A model generated the notes under the pieces. That model made no database searches. It was not told where the DNA came from and saw only the letters and a program-made list of their open reading frames with translations. A stretch of DNA of 64,000 nucleotides from an uncultured Opitutia bacterium (GTDB lineage: Bacteria > Verrucomicrobiota > Verrucomicrobiia > Opitutales > Opitutaceae), in NCBI GenBank assembly GCA_903862955.1, contig CAIPAH010000030.1, forward strand, positions 124,001 to 188,000. Direction: 5' to 3'. The translations under genes and the position numbers were made by a program. Positions 9,070 to 18,313 of this stretch are shown in pieces. Numbering within the stretch: the first letter of the stretch is position 1; every line of letters begins with the position of its first letter.

Positions 9070-12000
9070 ATGCGCCTTGCCTCGCTTCGCCCGCTTTCCT
9101 TCGCGCTTGCCCTGCTCGCGCCTTTCGCCGCCTCCGCCCGCGACCTGTGGTTTCCCGACGGCCCCGTCCAACCCCAAATTCCCCACGGCGTGATGCTTCC
9201 GCCAAAAACGCGCACGCCGCAGTTTCCGCTCAAGACCGCACGCACGCTCCACTCCGACGCCGAAATCGCCCAGCTCCGTGCCAACATCGCGCACTACCCC
9301 ACCGCCGCCGCCCTCGCCAAGGCGTGCATTACCGAGGCCGGTTACTGGCTGCTCTGGAGCGACCAGGACCTGCACGACCTCGTCACCACCGCCGAGGTGC
9401 CGCGCGCCGTCGAGCTTTGCAACACCGGCTGCCCCATCCACGGCCGAAAGATCTTTGAGGGCATCAACGGTTCCTCCTTCCCGTGGATCGTCGACCCGAA
9501 GCATCCGTTCCAGGTCAAGTGTCGCATCGGCGGTGAGGTCTACCCGAGCAACGACTACGGGGCGTATTACCGCAGTGGCTTCAAGGACAAGGCCTCGCTC
9601 ACCGGCCCCTACGTGGACGACGGCTGGGGCTGGACCGCGCCGGACGGCCAGAAGTATTGGTTCGTCGCGCACGCCAATCACCTCGTCTGGGAAGGCCCGG
9701 GCCTCGACAGCCGCTGCATCGTCAACGCCGTCCAGTCCCTCGGCCGCGCCTACCTCATCTCCGGCGATCGCGACTACGCCCACAAGGCCGCCGTCCTCCT
9801 CCGCCGCGTCGCCGAGGTCTACCCGAACATGAACCATGAGCAGCAGTCCCGCTTCGGCCAGCTCATGGCCGAAACCGGGACGCGCTACACCGGCAAGGTC
9901 GTGAACGCCATCTGGGAGGCTTACCAAATCACGCCGGAACTCTGCGAGGGCTACGACGCGATCTGGGAAACGATCGACGGCGACACCGCCCTGCAAAAAT
10001 TCTACGGCCAGACCGGTGAACAGATTCGCGCCAACATCGAGGCCAATTACCTCGAGGAGGCCATCGACGCCTACTTTGCCGACAAGATCCGCGGCAACTA
10101 CGGCACGCACCAGCGCGCGCTGCTGCTGCTCGCCGTAGTCCGCCAGTATGGCGACAACCCGCGCTACGTCGACGAGGTGCTGCACCGCTCCACCGGCCAC
10201 CTGCTCCGCATCGGCTTCGACTACGCGTTCTACAACTCCGTCTACCGCGATGGCGCGCCCCATGAGTCGCCCGACTACAATTTCATCTGGATCAAGATCT
10301 TCGCCCAGTCCGCGCCCCTGCTGAAGAAGCTCGGCTACGACATCGCCCAGCTCCCGCGGCTGAAGCGGATGTTCGACGCCCCGCTCGACTACATCACCAC
10401 CGGCCGGCACTCCGCCCCGCTCGGCGACAGCCGCACCCGCTACGCCCCGGTCATCGGCGACGACGCGCTCACCTACCAGACCGGCCTGAAGCTCTACGGC
10501 GATCCGCGCTACGCCGCGTTCCTCGGCGGCATCGGCGCCACCGGCGACAAGAGCTTCAGCACCTTCGAGGCCTTGTTCTTCCCCGCCCTGCCCACGGTGG
10601 CTGCTGCGGCGGACGGACGCGTCGTCCCGCCCCAGCCCTCGCGCATCCTCAGCGGCTACGGCTCAGCGATCCTCAACAACCCGGCTGACACGCGGTCCGT
10701 CTCGCTCTTCTACGGCCTGCACGTCGCGCACTACCACCACGACCGCCTGCACTTCGACCTCTTCGCCAATGGCCAGGACTTGACGCCCGATCTCGGCTAC
10801 CCCGACGGCGCGAACGAGTTCAACTCCTCGATCTTCACCTGGTCGAAGACGTCCATCTCCCACAACACCATCACCGTCGACGCCCACCGCCAGCCCGCCA
10901 ACCCCGCCGGCCACCTCGAACTCTTCGCCGACGGCCCCTTCGCCCGCGCGATCGTCGCCAACGCCAACGGCACCTATCCGCAGACCACGACCTACCGCCG
11001 CACCCTGGTGATGGTTGACGTGCCCGACACCGCGACGGCGAAGGACCGCGGCTACGTCGTGGACTTCTTCGACGTCACCGGCGGCCACCAGCACGACTAC
11101 AGCCTCCACGGCCCGACCGGAAAATTCACCGCCATCGGCGGGACGTGGTCCGCCCCCGAGCCCGGCACGCTCGCCGGCCCGAACGTGAAGGTCGGCGAAC
11201 TCTACGACGACCCCATCCGCGGCGCGAAAGACTTCAAAGGCAGCTACCTCAACTACGAAGGCTCCGGCTTCCAGCACCTGGTGAACGTCCAGCGCCTGCA
11301 GTCCGGCGCCGATGATTTCATCGCCGAATACGTCCACGACAAAGACCCCAACGCCCGCCTCCGTATCCGCGTCCTCCCCCAGCCCGGCCAGGAACTGATC
11401 CGCGCCGAGGCGCGTGTTTCGCCGATCAAGTATCCCGAAATCGTTACCTACCTCATCGCCCGGCACGCGTCAGACGCAAATCAGTCCAACCTGCATAGCT
11501 CTTTCGTATCGGTGCTAGAGCCATTTTCCACAGAGACTTTCGTCGCAAACGTTCATCGGGACGAAATCAACAACCCACTGGCAATAGGGACGCTTGTTAC
11601 TGTTACTCGCACCCATGGTGAGCGCGATCTGATCTATCATCAAACAGCCGGCAGATATCTGGCTGATGATCGTCTTGGTGGTCCTCCTCCCTTCACCATC
11701 TTCCAAGCTAAAGCCGACGCTTCGTTTATCCGAACCGATGCGAAAGTCGCCGTCGTGACCCTCAATGCCAAAGATCAGCCGCTCCGCGCCTTTTTCGCCG
11801 GCGGCAGTTTCCTCCAGTTCGGCGACCGCAGGCTGACCGCTGCAGAACTCGAGGGCAAAATCACCGCCCTCGACGTGGCCGCGGGAAAGTTGCACGTCGG
11901 TCTCGCTGCTAGTTCGCCCGCACCCGATCTCACCGCACTGCCTGGCCGCGTCCTTCATCTCTCCAACTCCCTCCGCGATACCGTCCAAACCATCACTGCC

Positions 12001-12318
12001 GCCACCCGCGAGGGCGACCACCTCGTGCTGACGGTGAAAGACGACCTGCGGGTCGGGCTCGTGCACGTCGACTCCGTCGACGGCGCGCAGGTCCACAGCA
12101 AGACCGCCCTGCGCCTCTTCGCGATCTACCGCGGCACCACGCTCTGCAACCGCGCCGGCCAGCCGCTCGGCACCGTGCTCTCGGCCAAGGATTCCGGCGA
12201 ACTCACCCTCACCGCCCCGCCCACCGGCAAGATCGCGCCCGGCGAGGATCTCTGGATGGTCGACGCCGCCGTCGGTGAGACCGTCCGCCTGCATGCGATC
12301 ATGAGCTGGCAAAAGTAG
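9070..12318 (+). CDS. Exported heparinase II/III-like protein
   Basis: The 1082-residue protein begins with a signal peptide (MRLASLRPLSFALALLAPFA). An N-terminal (alpha/alpha) toroid spans roughly residues 60-500 and contains NMNHEQQSRFGQLM and RGNYGTHQRALLLLAVV. A heparinase II/III-type beta-sandwich follows, with HYHHDRLHFDLFANGQ and SISHNTITVD near residues 558-605, where the catalytic His/Tyr of such polysaccharide lyases usually lie. It probably cleaves an acidic polysaccharide in the periplasm or outside the cell; the substrate cannot be read from sequence. Bases about 11460-11760 (residues ~797-897) are visibly poorer in GC than the rest. The TAG stop is the first triplet of the TAGCGCAGGC repeat. 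Confidence 0.88.
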   Translation: MRLASLRPLSFALALLAPFAASARDLWFPDGPVQPQIPHGVMLPPKTRTPQFPLKTARTLHSDAEIAQLRANIAHYPTAAALAKACITEAGYWLLWSDQDLHDLVTTAEVPRAVELCNTGCPIHGRKIFEGINGSSFPWIVDPKHPFQVKCRIGGEVYPSNDYGAYYRSGFKDKASLTGPYVDDGWGWTAPDGQKYWFVAHANHLVWEGPGLDSRCIVNAVQSLGRAYLISGDRDYAHKAAVLLRRVAEVYPNMNHEQQSRFGQLMAETGTRYTGKVVNAIWEAYQITPELCEGYDAIWETIDGDTALQKFYGQTGEQIRANIEANYLEEAIDAYFADKIRGNYGTHQRALLLLAVVRQYGDNPRYVDEVLHRSTGHLLRIGFDYAFYNSVYRDGAPHESPDYNFIWIKIFAQSAPLLKKLGYDIAQLPRLKRMFDAPLDYITTGRHSAPLGDSRTRYAPVIGDDALTYQTGLKLYGDPRYAAFLGGIGATGDKSFSTFEALFFPALPTVAAAADGRVVPPQPSRILSGYGSAILNNPADTRSVSLFYGLHVAHYHHDRLHFDLFANGQDLTPDLGYPDGANEFNSSIFTWSKTSISHNTITVDAHRQPANPAGHLELFADGPFARAIVANANGTYPQTTTYRRTLVMVDVPDTATAKDRGYVVDFFDVTGGHQHDYSLHGPTGKFTAIGGTWSAPEPGTLAGPNVKVGELYDDPIRGAKDFKGSYLNYEGSGFQHLVNVQRLQSGADDFIAEYVHDKDPNARLRIRVLPQPGQELIRAEARVSPIKYPEIVTYLIARHASDANQSNLHSSFVSVLEPFSTETFVANVHRDEINNPLAIGTLVTVTRTHGERDLIYHQTAGRYLADDRLGGPPPFTIFQAKADASFIRTDAKVAVVTLNAKDQPLRAFFAGGSFLQFGDRRLTAAELEGKITALDVAAGKLHVGLAASSPAPDLTALPGRVLHLSNSLRDTVQTITAATREGDHLVLTVKDDLRVGLVHVDSVDGAQVHSKTALRLFAIYRGTTLCNRAGQPLGTVLSAKDSGELTLTAPPTGKIAPGEDLWMVDAAVGETVRLHAIMSWQK

Positions 12319-12373
12319 CGCAGGCGTTCCCGCCTGCATTCCCTGACTGTGCAGGCGGGGACGCCTGCGCTAC
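12315..12373. repeat. Paired-hairpin repeat, GTAGCGCAGGC family (copy 2)
   Basis: Arms 12315-12338 and 12350-12373 are inverted copies of the unit at 3338-3395. The GTAG foot of the left arm supplies the TAG stop codon (12316-12318) of the heparinase-like gene. Confidence 0.85.
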
Positions 12374-12401
12374 TTCCAACCAGGATCTTCCTCCCTCCCC
12401 C

Positions 12402-12764
12402 ATGGCCAAAAACCCGCAGCTCGTCCGCAACTACTTCATCCTCCCCTGCTGCCTGCTGCTGCTCAACCTCGTCAACTCGATCATCTCCTACAAGGCACAG
12501 CTGATCTCCGACCACATCCTGCGCGTCGTCTTCATCATGGTCATGATCCTCGGCGGCAGCGGCGTCGTCGCGTGGATCGTTTCCCCGGCCATCGAATCCC
12601 TTGTGCGCGGCCTGCATCGCTCCAGCCGCCAGAACGCCGGCGTCTTCGGCGAGGTCGTGTTCGCCTGCGTCCTCGCCCTCGTCATCTTCTGGCTCTACTT
12701 CCAGGTCTACATCCACGGCCCCGCATCCATCCTCCCCGCCGAGTGGGCCAACCCCCGGATTTGA
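12402..12764 (+). CDS. Small multi-helix membrane protein
   Basis: The 120-residue protein has three hydrophobic segments: YFILPCCLLLLNLVNSII (res ~11-28), VVFIMVMILGGSGVVAWIV (~42-60) and VVFACVLALVIFWLYFQVYI (~85-104). Between the second and third lies a basic loop (RGLHRSSRQN). It is an inner-membrane protein of unknown function. It lies 37 bp before the DUF2007 gene on the same strand, so the two are likely co-transcribed. Confidence 0.7.
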   Translation: MAKNPQLVRNYFILPCCLLLLNLVNSIISYKAQLISDHILRVVFIMVMILGGSGVVAWIVSPAIESLVRGLHRSSRQNAGVFGEVVFACVLALVIFWLYFQVYIHGPASILPAEWANPRI

Positions 12765-12801
12765 TCGCGGGGCCCTTCTGGGCTATCCTGCCATCCGCCC
12801 C

Positions 12802-13005
12802 ATGAAAACCCTCGGCAGCTTCAACCAGCTGATGGACGCCTATCTCCTCCGCGCCCGGCTGGAGGACAGCGGCATCACGTCGTTCATCCGCGACGAAAAC
12901 CTCATCACGCTCGACTGGCTCTACTCCAACGCCATCGGCGGCGTGAAGGTGGACGTCGCCGACGAGGACTACGAGCGGGCGCTCGAGCTGATGCACGAGC
13001 CGTAG
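12802..13005 (+). CDS. DUF2007-type putative signal-transducing protein
   Basis: This 67-residue cytosolic protein starts at MKTLGSFNQLMDAYLLRARL; longer in-frame starts run through the preceding membrane-protein gene and are rejected. The layout of a short strand, a helix with LLRARLEDSGI, a variable turn, then GGVKVDVADEDYERALELM, is typical of DUF2007. That is a small alpha/beta fold also found fused to signalling domains. The molecular function is unknown. It ends 14 bp before a convergent membrane-protein gene. Confidence 0.8.
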   Translation: MKTLGSFNQLMDAYLLRARLEDSGITSFIRDENLITLDWLYSNAIGGVKVDVADEDYERALELMHEP

Positions 13006-13019
13006 GCGCCGCCTGCCCC

Positions 13020-13415
13020 TCAATTGCCCTTCGCCGCACTCCGCGGCACGACGCGGCGCCGGGAATTCTCGTTGATCGCCACCGTCAGCGACGCCGCCCC
13101 GATCACGAAATTCAACAACGCACCCGCCCAGTTGATGTTGAGCAGGTCCCGCGGAATGTTCCGCGTCGGCGGCAGCACCCAGAAAAACGCGACCATGATC
13201 AGCAGGCTGCCGAGGAAACAAAGGTAACGGTAGAGGATGTTCGCCCGCGGCCGCGCCAGCAGGCCGGCAATGCCCAGCACCACATAGCCGCCGGCCTGGC
13301 CCGGATTCGTCGTCAGGATGCCCAGCGCGGCAGGTTTGATGAGTCCCATGCCACCCTCGATCAGCATCCAGGCACTGACGAGAAGGGCGAAGGCGGAGGA
13401 GTTGGATTGTTTCAT
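13020..13415 (-). CDS. Four-helix membrane protein of unknown function
   Basis: The 131-residue protein (start at MKQSNSSAFALLV) has four hydrophobic stretches: ALLVSAWMLIEGGMGLI, GYVVLGIAGLLA, LCFLGSLLIMVAFFWVL and ALLNFVIGAASLTVAI. Short charged loops separate them and the tail is basic (SRRRVVPRSAAKGN). It is predicted to be an inner-membrane protein. No family could be named. It is divergent from the acetyltransferase gene across 110 bp. Confidence 0.65.
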   Translation of the reverse strand: MKQSNSSAFALLVSAWMLIEGGMGLIKPAALGILTTNPGQAGGYVVLGIAGLLARPRANILYRYLCFLGSLLIMVAFFWVLPPTRNIPRDLLNINWAGALLNFVIGAASLTVAINENSRRRVVPRSAAKGN

Positions 13416-13525
13416 TGCAGGCGGACGCGGATTGGGAAGATTGGGGAAAGTCACCGCAGACCGCAAATTCCGAATCGAGTTCGTGCGCGGGCGTCCGCCG
13501 GGACCGTGCCGGAAAAATTACGCGA

Positions 13526-14116
13526 ATGAATTTCGTCATCAGCGAGGCCCCCATCGCCGAGGTCGGCAAGCTCGCCGCCGTGCCCATTTCGTTCCGCGTC
13601 GAGGAAATCTTCCACGTCGGGCCGCGCGATCCGGCCACCGGCGCCTACGCGCTCACGACGCAGCCGGTCGCCACGCCGTTTCGCAAAAACTATGACGGCC
13701 TCCGTGGCGAGGGCCCGCGCGATTGGGCCCGGCGCTTCGACCTCACGCACTGGGGCTTCCTCCAGGCGCGCGCCGGCGGCACCCGCGTCGGCGGCGCGGT
13801 CATCGCGTTCAACACGCCCGGCGTCGACCTCCTCGAGGGCCGCCGCGACCTCGCCCTGCTCTGGAACATCCGCGTCGCCCCGCCTGCCCGCCGCCTCGGG
13901 ATCGGCACCGCCCTCTTCCGCGCCGCCGAAGCCTGGGCCGTCGTCCATGGCTGCCGCGAACTCAAGGTCGAGACGCAAAACATCAACGTCCCCGCCGGCC
14001 GCTTCTACGCCCGCATGGGCTGCACCCTCCGCACCATCGATCGTCAGGCCTACAAAATCCTCCCCGACGAAATCCAGCTGCTTTGGTATAAAACTCTCCC
14101 GACCGCCAAAGCTTGA
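13526..14116 (+). CDS. GNAT-family N-acetyltransferase
   Basis: From the start MNFVISEAPI the protein has 196 residues. Strand beta-4 and motif A are clear: LLWNIRVAPPARRLGIGTALFRAAEAWA, with the acetyl-CoA loop RRLGIG at residues 122-127. Motif B follows, with LKVETQNINVPAGRFYARMGC. It transfers an acetyl group from acetyl-CoA to an amine. The layout resembles streptothricin-type acetyltransferases, but the acceptor is unknown. The exported glycosidase-like gene follows after 82 bp on the same strand. Confidence 0.88.
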   Translation: MNFVISEAPIAEVGKLAAVPISFRVEEIFHVGPRDPATGAYALTTQPVATPFRKNYDGLRGEGPRDWARRFDLTHWGFLQARAGGTRVGGAVIAFNTPGVDLLEGRRDLALLWNIRVAPPARRLGIGTALFRAAEAWAVVHGCRELKVETQNINVPAGRFYARMGCTLRTIDRQAYKILPDEIQLLWYKTLPTAKA

Positions 14117-14198
14117 GCGCAAGGTGGCCAAGGCCGCGCCAAGGCTGTTCCAGTGCAACGGATTTGACGCCGGGCGGACGGTCGTTCCCGCTGGAGCG

Positions 14199-16865
14199 AT
14201 GGCCTTCCCCGCCCGGCATGTCGCCCTCCTTTCCCTCGGCGTCGCCCTCGCCAGCAGCCTCCTTGCCGCGCCCGCCATGAAATCTTCCGTCACCGTCGTC
14301 TGGTCCGCCGCCCCCGCCGGCTCCGTCAGCGTCGACCGCGGCCAGCTGCTCGGACTTCGCGCCAGCGAGGGCGGCCAGGCCGTCGGCGCGGAATTTCATT
14401 TTCCCGGGAACTCTGCCGGCCGGATCACGCTGGATGTCGAAGGCGTGGCCGCCGGCGACGAGACCGGCACGCTTGTCACGATCCATTCACCCCGCCGCAC
14501 GTTCACCTTCCGGCTCGGCGACGTGAACCGGGATTATCCGATCTACCTCCCGACCGACGGCACCGCCGTGCTCCCCGGCGACGACGCGCGCTCCTATGCC
14601 GACCTCGCCGCCGCCATCGCGGCGCGCGGGCTCCACACCAAATTGGAAACCATCGCCGCCGCCCCCGAGGAAAACTTCGCCCACGCCGCCGCCACGACGC
14701 GCCAGATGAAGCTCGAGACGTGGCTGGGTCTCAGCCGCGACGAGCGCATCTTCCGCGTGGACGACCGCCTGCAGTGGATCAAGCCGCGCTTCGCCTGGCG
14801 CGAGTCGAAGCTCCCCGAGAACGATAACAAGCCCATCGTCTACGAATTCCAGTTCGGCCGCGGCTGGGGCGTCCGCGACGACACCACCCGACGGCTCGAG
14901 GACGGTGTGCTGCCGATCCTCCACGGGCATATTGGCGACGAGGATGTCGCCTACGACGTCACGCTCTTCACCAGCCTCGAACGCTCCCCGCTCACCGCCG
15001 CGACGCTCCGCGGCACGCCCTACCTCGTCGCCGACTTCAACAGCGCCGGCCACATGTTCACGCCGGCGCAGCAGGCGGTGATGGAAAAGGAGCGCGCCGC
15101 CGAGGCCAATCTGTCCGAGGAAACCGTGCTCTACGTTCGCGGCGTCGCCACGAACCACGGCGCCGTGCCGCGTTACGCGCTCTTCAAGACGATGACGCCC
15201 CAGCTCCTCAAGCGCACCGAGTGGAGTGTGGAACGGCAGCACGGGTTCGGCACATTCAAGTCCGGCCGCGTCTTCGTCGTCACCCAGCTCAACGGCCAGC
15301 CCGCCGGCGAGGAATGTTCCGTACTGCTCAAGCCCGGCGAGACCGCCACATTTGAGATGGCCGTGCCGCACAGCCCGATTTCCGCCGAGCGTGCCGCGGC
15401 GTTGGCCGCGCAGTCGTTCGATGTCCGCCACGCCGAGGCCCGCGCGTTTTGGCAGCAAAAACTCGCCGCCGCGTCCGCGTGGCAACTGCCCGAGTCGCGT
15501 ATCGCCGAAATGGTCCGCGCCGGCCTGCTGCACCTCGATCTGATCACCTACGGCCTTGAGCCGTCCGGCACGCTCATCCCCACCATCGGCGATTACACTG
15601 CGATCGGCTCCGAAAGCGCGCCGATCATCCAGTTCATGGACTCAAAGGGCTGGCACGACACCGCCGCCCGCTCGATCGCCTTCTTCCTCGATAAGCAGCA
15701 TGACGACGGGTTCATCCAGAACTTCAACGGCTACATGCTCGAGACCGGCGCCGTGCTCTGGACGATGGGCGAGCATTACCGCTACACGCACGACGACGCG
15801 TGGCTCGCCGCCGTGAAGCCCCGGATGTTGAAGGCCTGCCGCTACCTGCAGGCGTGGCGCACACGCAACCAGAACGGCCCCGTCGGCGACGGCTTCGGCC
15901 TGCTCGACGGCAAGACCGCCGATCCCGACGACCCGTATCGCTCGTTCATGCTCAACGGCTACGCCTACCTCGGGTTCTCGCGCGTCGCGGAGATGCTCGC
16001 CGCCAGCGATCCCGCCGAGGCGAAGCTCTGGCGCGACGAGGCCGACGCGCTCAAGCACGACATCCTTGCGTCCTTCACCGCCGGCGTGGGCCGCTCGCCT
16101 GTCATTCCGCTTGGCGACGGCTCCTGGGCGCCCGCGCCTGCGCCGTGGACCGGCTACCGCGGCGCCGTGATGCTGCATGCCGACGGCGGCGCGTGGTTCA
16201 CCCACGGCACAATGACCGGCCGCGATTCCCTGCTCGGCCCGCTCTGGCTCGTGTTCCAGGAAGTGCTGGATCCGCGCGACCCCCTCACAGGCATCCTGCT
16301 GGAAACCCACAACGAGCTGATGACCCGGCAGAACGTCGCGTTCAGCCAGCCCTACTACAGCCGCGCGCCGTATCTCCACCTCCGCCGCGGCGAGGTGAAA
16401 CCGTTCCTCCAGGCGTGGTATGACTCCATGGCCGCGATCGCGGACCGCGACACCTACACGTTCACCGAGCATTTTTTTGGCGCAAGCCCGCACAAGACGC
16501 ACGAGGAAGCGTGGTTCCTGATGGAGACGCGCTGGATGCTCTACCTCGAGGAAGGCCGCACGCTCCGCCTCTTCGCCGGCGCGCCCCGGGCCTGGCTCGA
16601 GGACGGCAAGACCATCGCCGTGGACCGCGCCGCCAGCTACTTCGGCCCGCTGACCTTCCGCGTGGAATCCCACGCCGCGAAAAACGAAATCCACGTCACC
16701 GTCACCTGCGCCGGCTCCCGCCATCCCGAAACCGTGGAAATCCGCGTCCCCCACCCCGCCGGCCTCCGCGCCAAGACCGTCAGCACCGGCACCTACGACG
16801 ACGCCACCGAGACGGTCCGAATCGAGCACTTCACCGGCTCAGCCGACGTCACGCTGCGCTACTGA
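14199..16865 (+). CDS. Exported six-hairpin (alpha/alpha)6 glycosidase-like protein
   Basis: The chosen start MAFPARHVALLSLGVALASS gives a signal peptide and an 888-residue product. An earlier in-frame start would overlap the acetyltransferase gene and lacks a signal. Residues ~25-400 look beta-rich. From about 430 to 830 there is an (alpha/alpha)6 toroid: LIPTIGDYTAIGSES, DTAARSIAFFLDKQHDDGFI, LETGAVLWTMGEHYRYTHD, GDGFGLLDGKTADPDD, TYTFTEHFFG. This architecture is shared by alpha-L-rhamnosidase-type and other inverting glycosidases acting outside the cytoplasm. The exact family and substrate are not assignable from sequence alone. Confidence 0.75.
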   Translation: MAFPARHVALLSLGVALASSLLAAPAMKSSVTVVWSAAPAGSVSVDRGQLLGLRASEGGQAVGAEFHFPGNSAGRITLDVEGVAAGDETGTLVTIHSPRRTFTFRLGDVNRDYPIYLPTDGTAVLPGDDARSYADLAAAIAARGLHTKLETIAAAPEENFAHAAATTRQMKLETWLGLSRDERIFRVDDRLQWIKPRFAWRESKLPENDNKPIVYEFQFGRGWGVRDDTTRRLEDGVLPILHGHIGDEDVAYDVTLFTSLERSPLTAATLRGTPYLVADFNSAGHMFTPAQQAVMEKERAAEANLSEETVLYVRGVATNHGAVPRYALFKTMTPQLLKRTEWSVERQHGFGTFKSGRVFVVTQLNGQPAGEECSVLLKPGETATFEMAVPHSPISAERAAALAAQSFDVRHAEARAFWQQKLAAASAWQLPESRIAEMVRAGLLHLDLITYGLEPSGTLIPTIGDYTAIGSESAPIIQFMDSKGWHDTAARSIAFFLDKQHDDGFIQNFNGYMLETGAVLWTMGEHYRYTHDDAWLAAVKPRMLKACRYLQAWRTRNQNGPVGDGFGLLDGKTADPDDPYRSFMLNGYAYLGFSRVAEMLAASDPAEAKLWRDEADALKHDILASFTAGVGRSPVIPLGDGSWAPAPAPWTGYRGAVMLHADGGAWFTHGTMTGRDSLLGPLWLVFQEVLDPRDPLTGILLETHNELMTRQNVAFSQPYYSRAPYLHLRRGEVKPFLQAWYDSMAAIADRDTYTFTEHFFGASPHKTHEEAWFLMETRWMLYLEEGRTLRLFAGAPRAWLEDGKTIAVDRAASYFGPLTFRVESHAAKNEIHVTVTCAGSRHPETVEIRVPHPAGLRAKTVSTGTYDDATETVRIEHFTGSADVTLRY

Positions 16866-16878
16866 CGTGCCCCAGGCA

Positions 16879-16976
16879 GATCGCGGAAGCGCGGAGCAAG
16901 CATTGGGTTTTTCCACGCCTCCGCCCTTCCGCGTTTCCGCGATCGGTTCGAAACCCTTCCGCGCTCCCGCGATCAC
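16879..16976. repeat. Inverted repeat, GATCGCGGAA family
   Basis: GATCGCGGAAGCGCGGA at 16879-16895 is answered by the complement ending TTTCCGCGATC near 16944, and a third partial unit (TTCCGCGCTCCCGCGATCA) runs to the stop codon of the amidohydrolase gene. The same ATCGCGGAA/TTCCGCGAT core lies within 8858-8965. The repeat occupies the whole gap between convergent genes. Confidence 0.65.
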
Positions 16977-17824
16977 ACCCGGTAAAACGCCTCGGCGTTG
17001 CGGACGTAGAGCTTGTGCTGCTCGTCGGGAGACGCGCCCTTGATCGCGGCGTCGAGGGTGTTGACCCAGCGCGGGTAGTCAGTCGCCTGCGTGGATACCG
17101 GCCAGTCGCCACCGAAGATCACGCGGTCGAAGCCGAAGCAGTCCAGCACGTGGTCGATGTAGGGCTTCAGGTCGGCGGGCGTCCATTTCGAGAAATCCGC
17201 CTCGGTCACGAGCCCCGACATCTTGCACCAGACGTTCGGGAACTTGGAGAGCTCGCGCAGCTCGGCGCGCCACGGGTCGAGCAGGCCGGCCTTGATGTCG
17301 GGCTTCGCGATGTGGTCCATGATGAACTTCACGTTCGGGCACTGCTTAACGAGCTTCAGCGTGTTCGCCAGCTGCTTGTGGTTCACGCACAGGTCAAAGC
17401 TCAGCCCGTGCCGCGGCAGTGACTGCACGCCACGCACGAAGCCGGGCTTCAGGCAAAACTCGGGATCGGCCTCGAACTGGATGATGCGGCGGATGCCCTT
17501 GATCAGCGGGTTCGACGCGAGACGCGCGAGCGCCTCCTCGGCGCCGTCGCCCTTCTCCAGCGGCGCCCACGGCACGATGCCGCGGATGCGCGGGTCGGTC
17601 TTGGAGACTTCCGTGACCCAATCCGCCTCCTCCTGGAACAGCGCGAAGTCCGCCTCGCACTGGAGGAACACCATCTTCGCCACCTGCACCGGCCCGCAGG
17701 CCTTGCGGTATTCGTCGATGAGGTGGTCGCGGTTGAGCATGGGCACGTTCACCAGCCACGGATAACGCAGCCGCTTGAGGTCCCAGAGGTGCAGGTGGGT
17801 GTCGACGAGGGGGAAGTTTGGCAT
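16973..17824 (-). CDS. Amidohydrolase, lactonase type (COG3618-like)
   Basis: The protein has 283 residues from MPNFPLVDTHLHLWDLKR. HLH at residues 10-12, followed by WDL, is the first metal motif of the amidohydrolase-2 TIM barrel; MDHIAKPD and the late VIFGGDWPVS supply the other expected His and Asp. Family members include L-fucono- and L-rhamnono-lactonases, which open sugar lactones in non-phosphorylating sugar oxidation. Neighbours include an SDR and a zinc dehydrogenase on the same strand, which fits that role. It is cytosolic. Substrate identity is inference. The stop codon abuts a repeat. Confidence 0.82.
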   Translation of the reverse strand: MPNFPLVDTHLHLWDLKRLRYPWLVNVPMLNRDHLIDEYRKACGPVQVAKMVFLQCEADFALFQEEADWVTEVSKTDPRIRGIVPWAPLEKGDGAEEALARLASNPLIKGIRRIIQFEADPEFCLKPGFVRGVQSLPRHGLSFDLCVNHKQLANTLKLVKQCPNVKFIMDHIAKPDIKAGLLDPWRAELRELSKFPNVWCKMSGLVTEADFSKWTPADLKPYIDHVLDCFGFDRVIFGGDWPVSTQATDYPRWVNTLDAAIKGASPDEQHKLYVRNAEAFYRV

Positions 17825-17899
17825 GGGGGTTTCGGGGCTCGGAGTTCGCAGATCGAAGATCGGGATGATGAAAACACCAGCGTGCGGTGATTGAAACAA

Positions 17900-18274
17900 T
17901 TACTCTTTGGGGGCCGGCCCAAGATGTTCGTGAAGGATTTTCCATCCCGTCGACGTTTTGTGGACAATTGAAGTTCCCCGTCCGCCGCCGGCGACCGCCC
18001 GTCCATCAATCACTCCGCGCCACTTAAAATCGTAATAACAGACGGCGACTGAATCCGTCGTCAGGGTCCACTGCTTGTTCACGACCTCATAGTGCTCATC
18101 CCCGATCAGTCCAAATGTCCTCCGGATAGCCGCTTCTATGGCAGGAATACCGACATAAGTCCCCTCGGAGAAGATGAAGACCGCGGAGTCATCAATCATC
18201 GGCTGCACCGCTTCCCAGCAATGCGTGTTCAACGCCTTCACGTAGTCTTCGAGCAGTTGGACGTGAGCAGACAT
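17900..18274 (-). CDS. NTF2-like (SnoaL/DUF4440-type) protein
   Basis: The 124-residue protein matches the NTF2-like cone fold: an N-terminal helix with YVKALNTHCWEAVQPMIDDSAVFIF, GIPAIEAAIRRTFG, then beta strands with CYYDFKWRG and GWKILHEHLGPAP at the end. Such proteins are small-molecule-binding or isomerase domains, often of unknown substrate. Base composition is visibly less GC-rich than the dehydrogenase genes on either side, which hints at a different origin. It lies 39 bp after the 2-hydroxyacid dehydrogenase gene and 75 bp before the amidohydrolase gene. Confidence 0.78.
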   Translation of the reverse strand: MSAHVQLLEDYVKALNTHCWEAVQPMIDDSAVFIFSEGTYVGIPAIEAAIRRTFGLIGDEHYEVVNKQWTLTTDSVAVCYYDFKWRGVIDGRAVAGGGRGTSIVHKTSTGWKILHEHLGPAPKE

Positions 18275-18313
18275 AAGCAGAGGTTTGGGCGATCTCCGAT
18301 CTCCGCCTTGGGC

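Noticed and set aside
13692-14198. N-terminal extension of the six-hairpin glycosidase-like protein.
   Set aside because: It overlaps the acetyltransferase gene in another frame and is Ser/Pro/Ala-rich; the internal ATG at 14199 gives a proper signal peptide.
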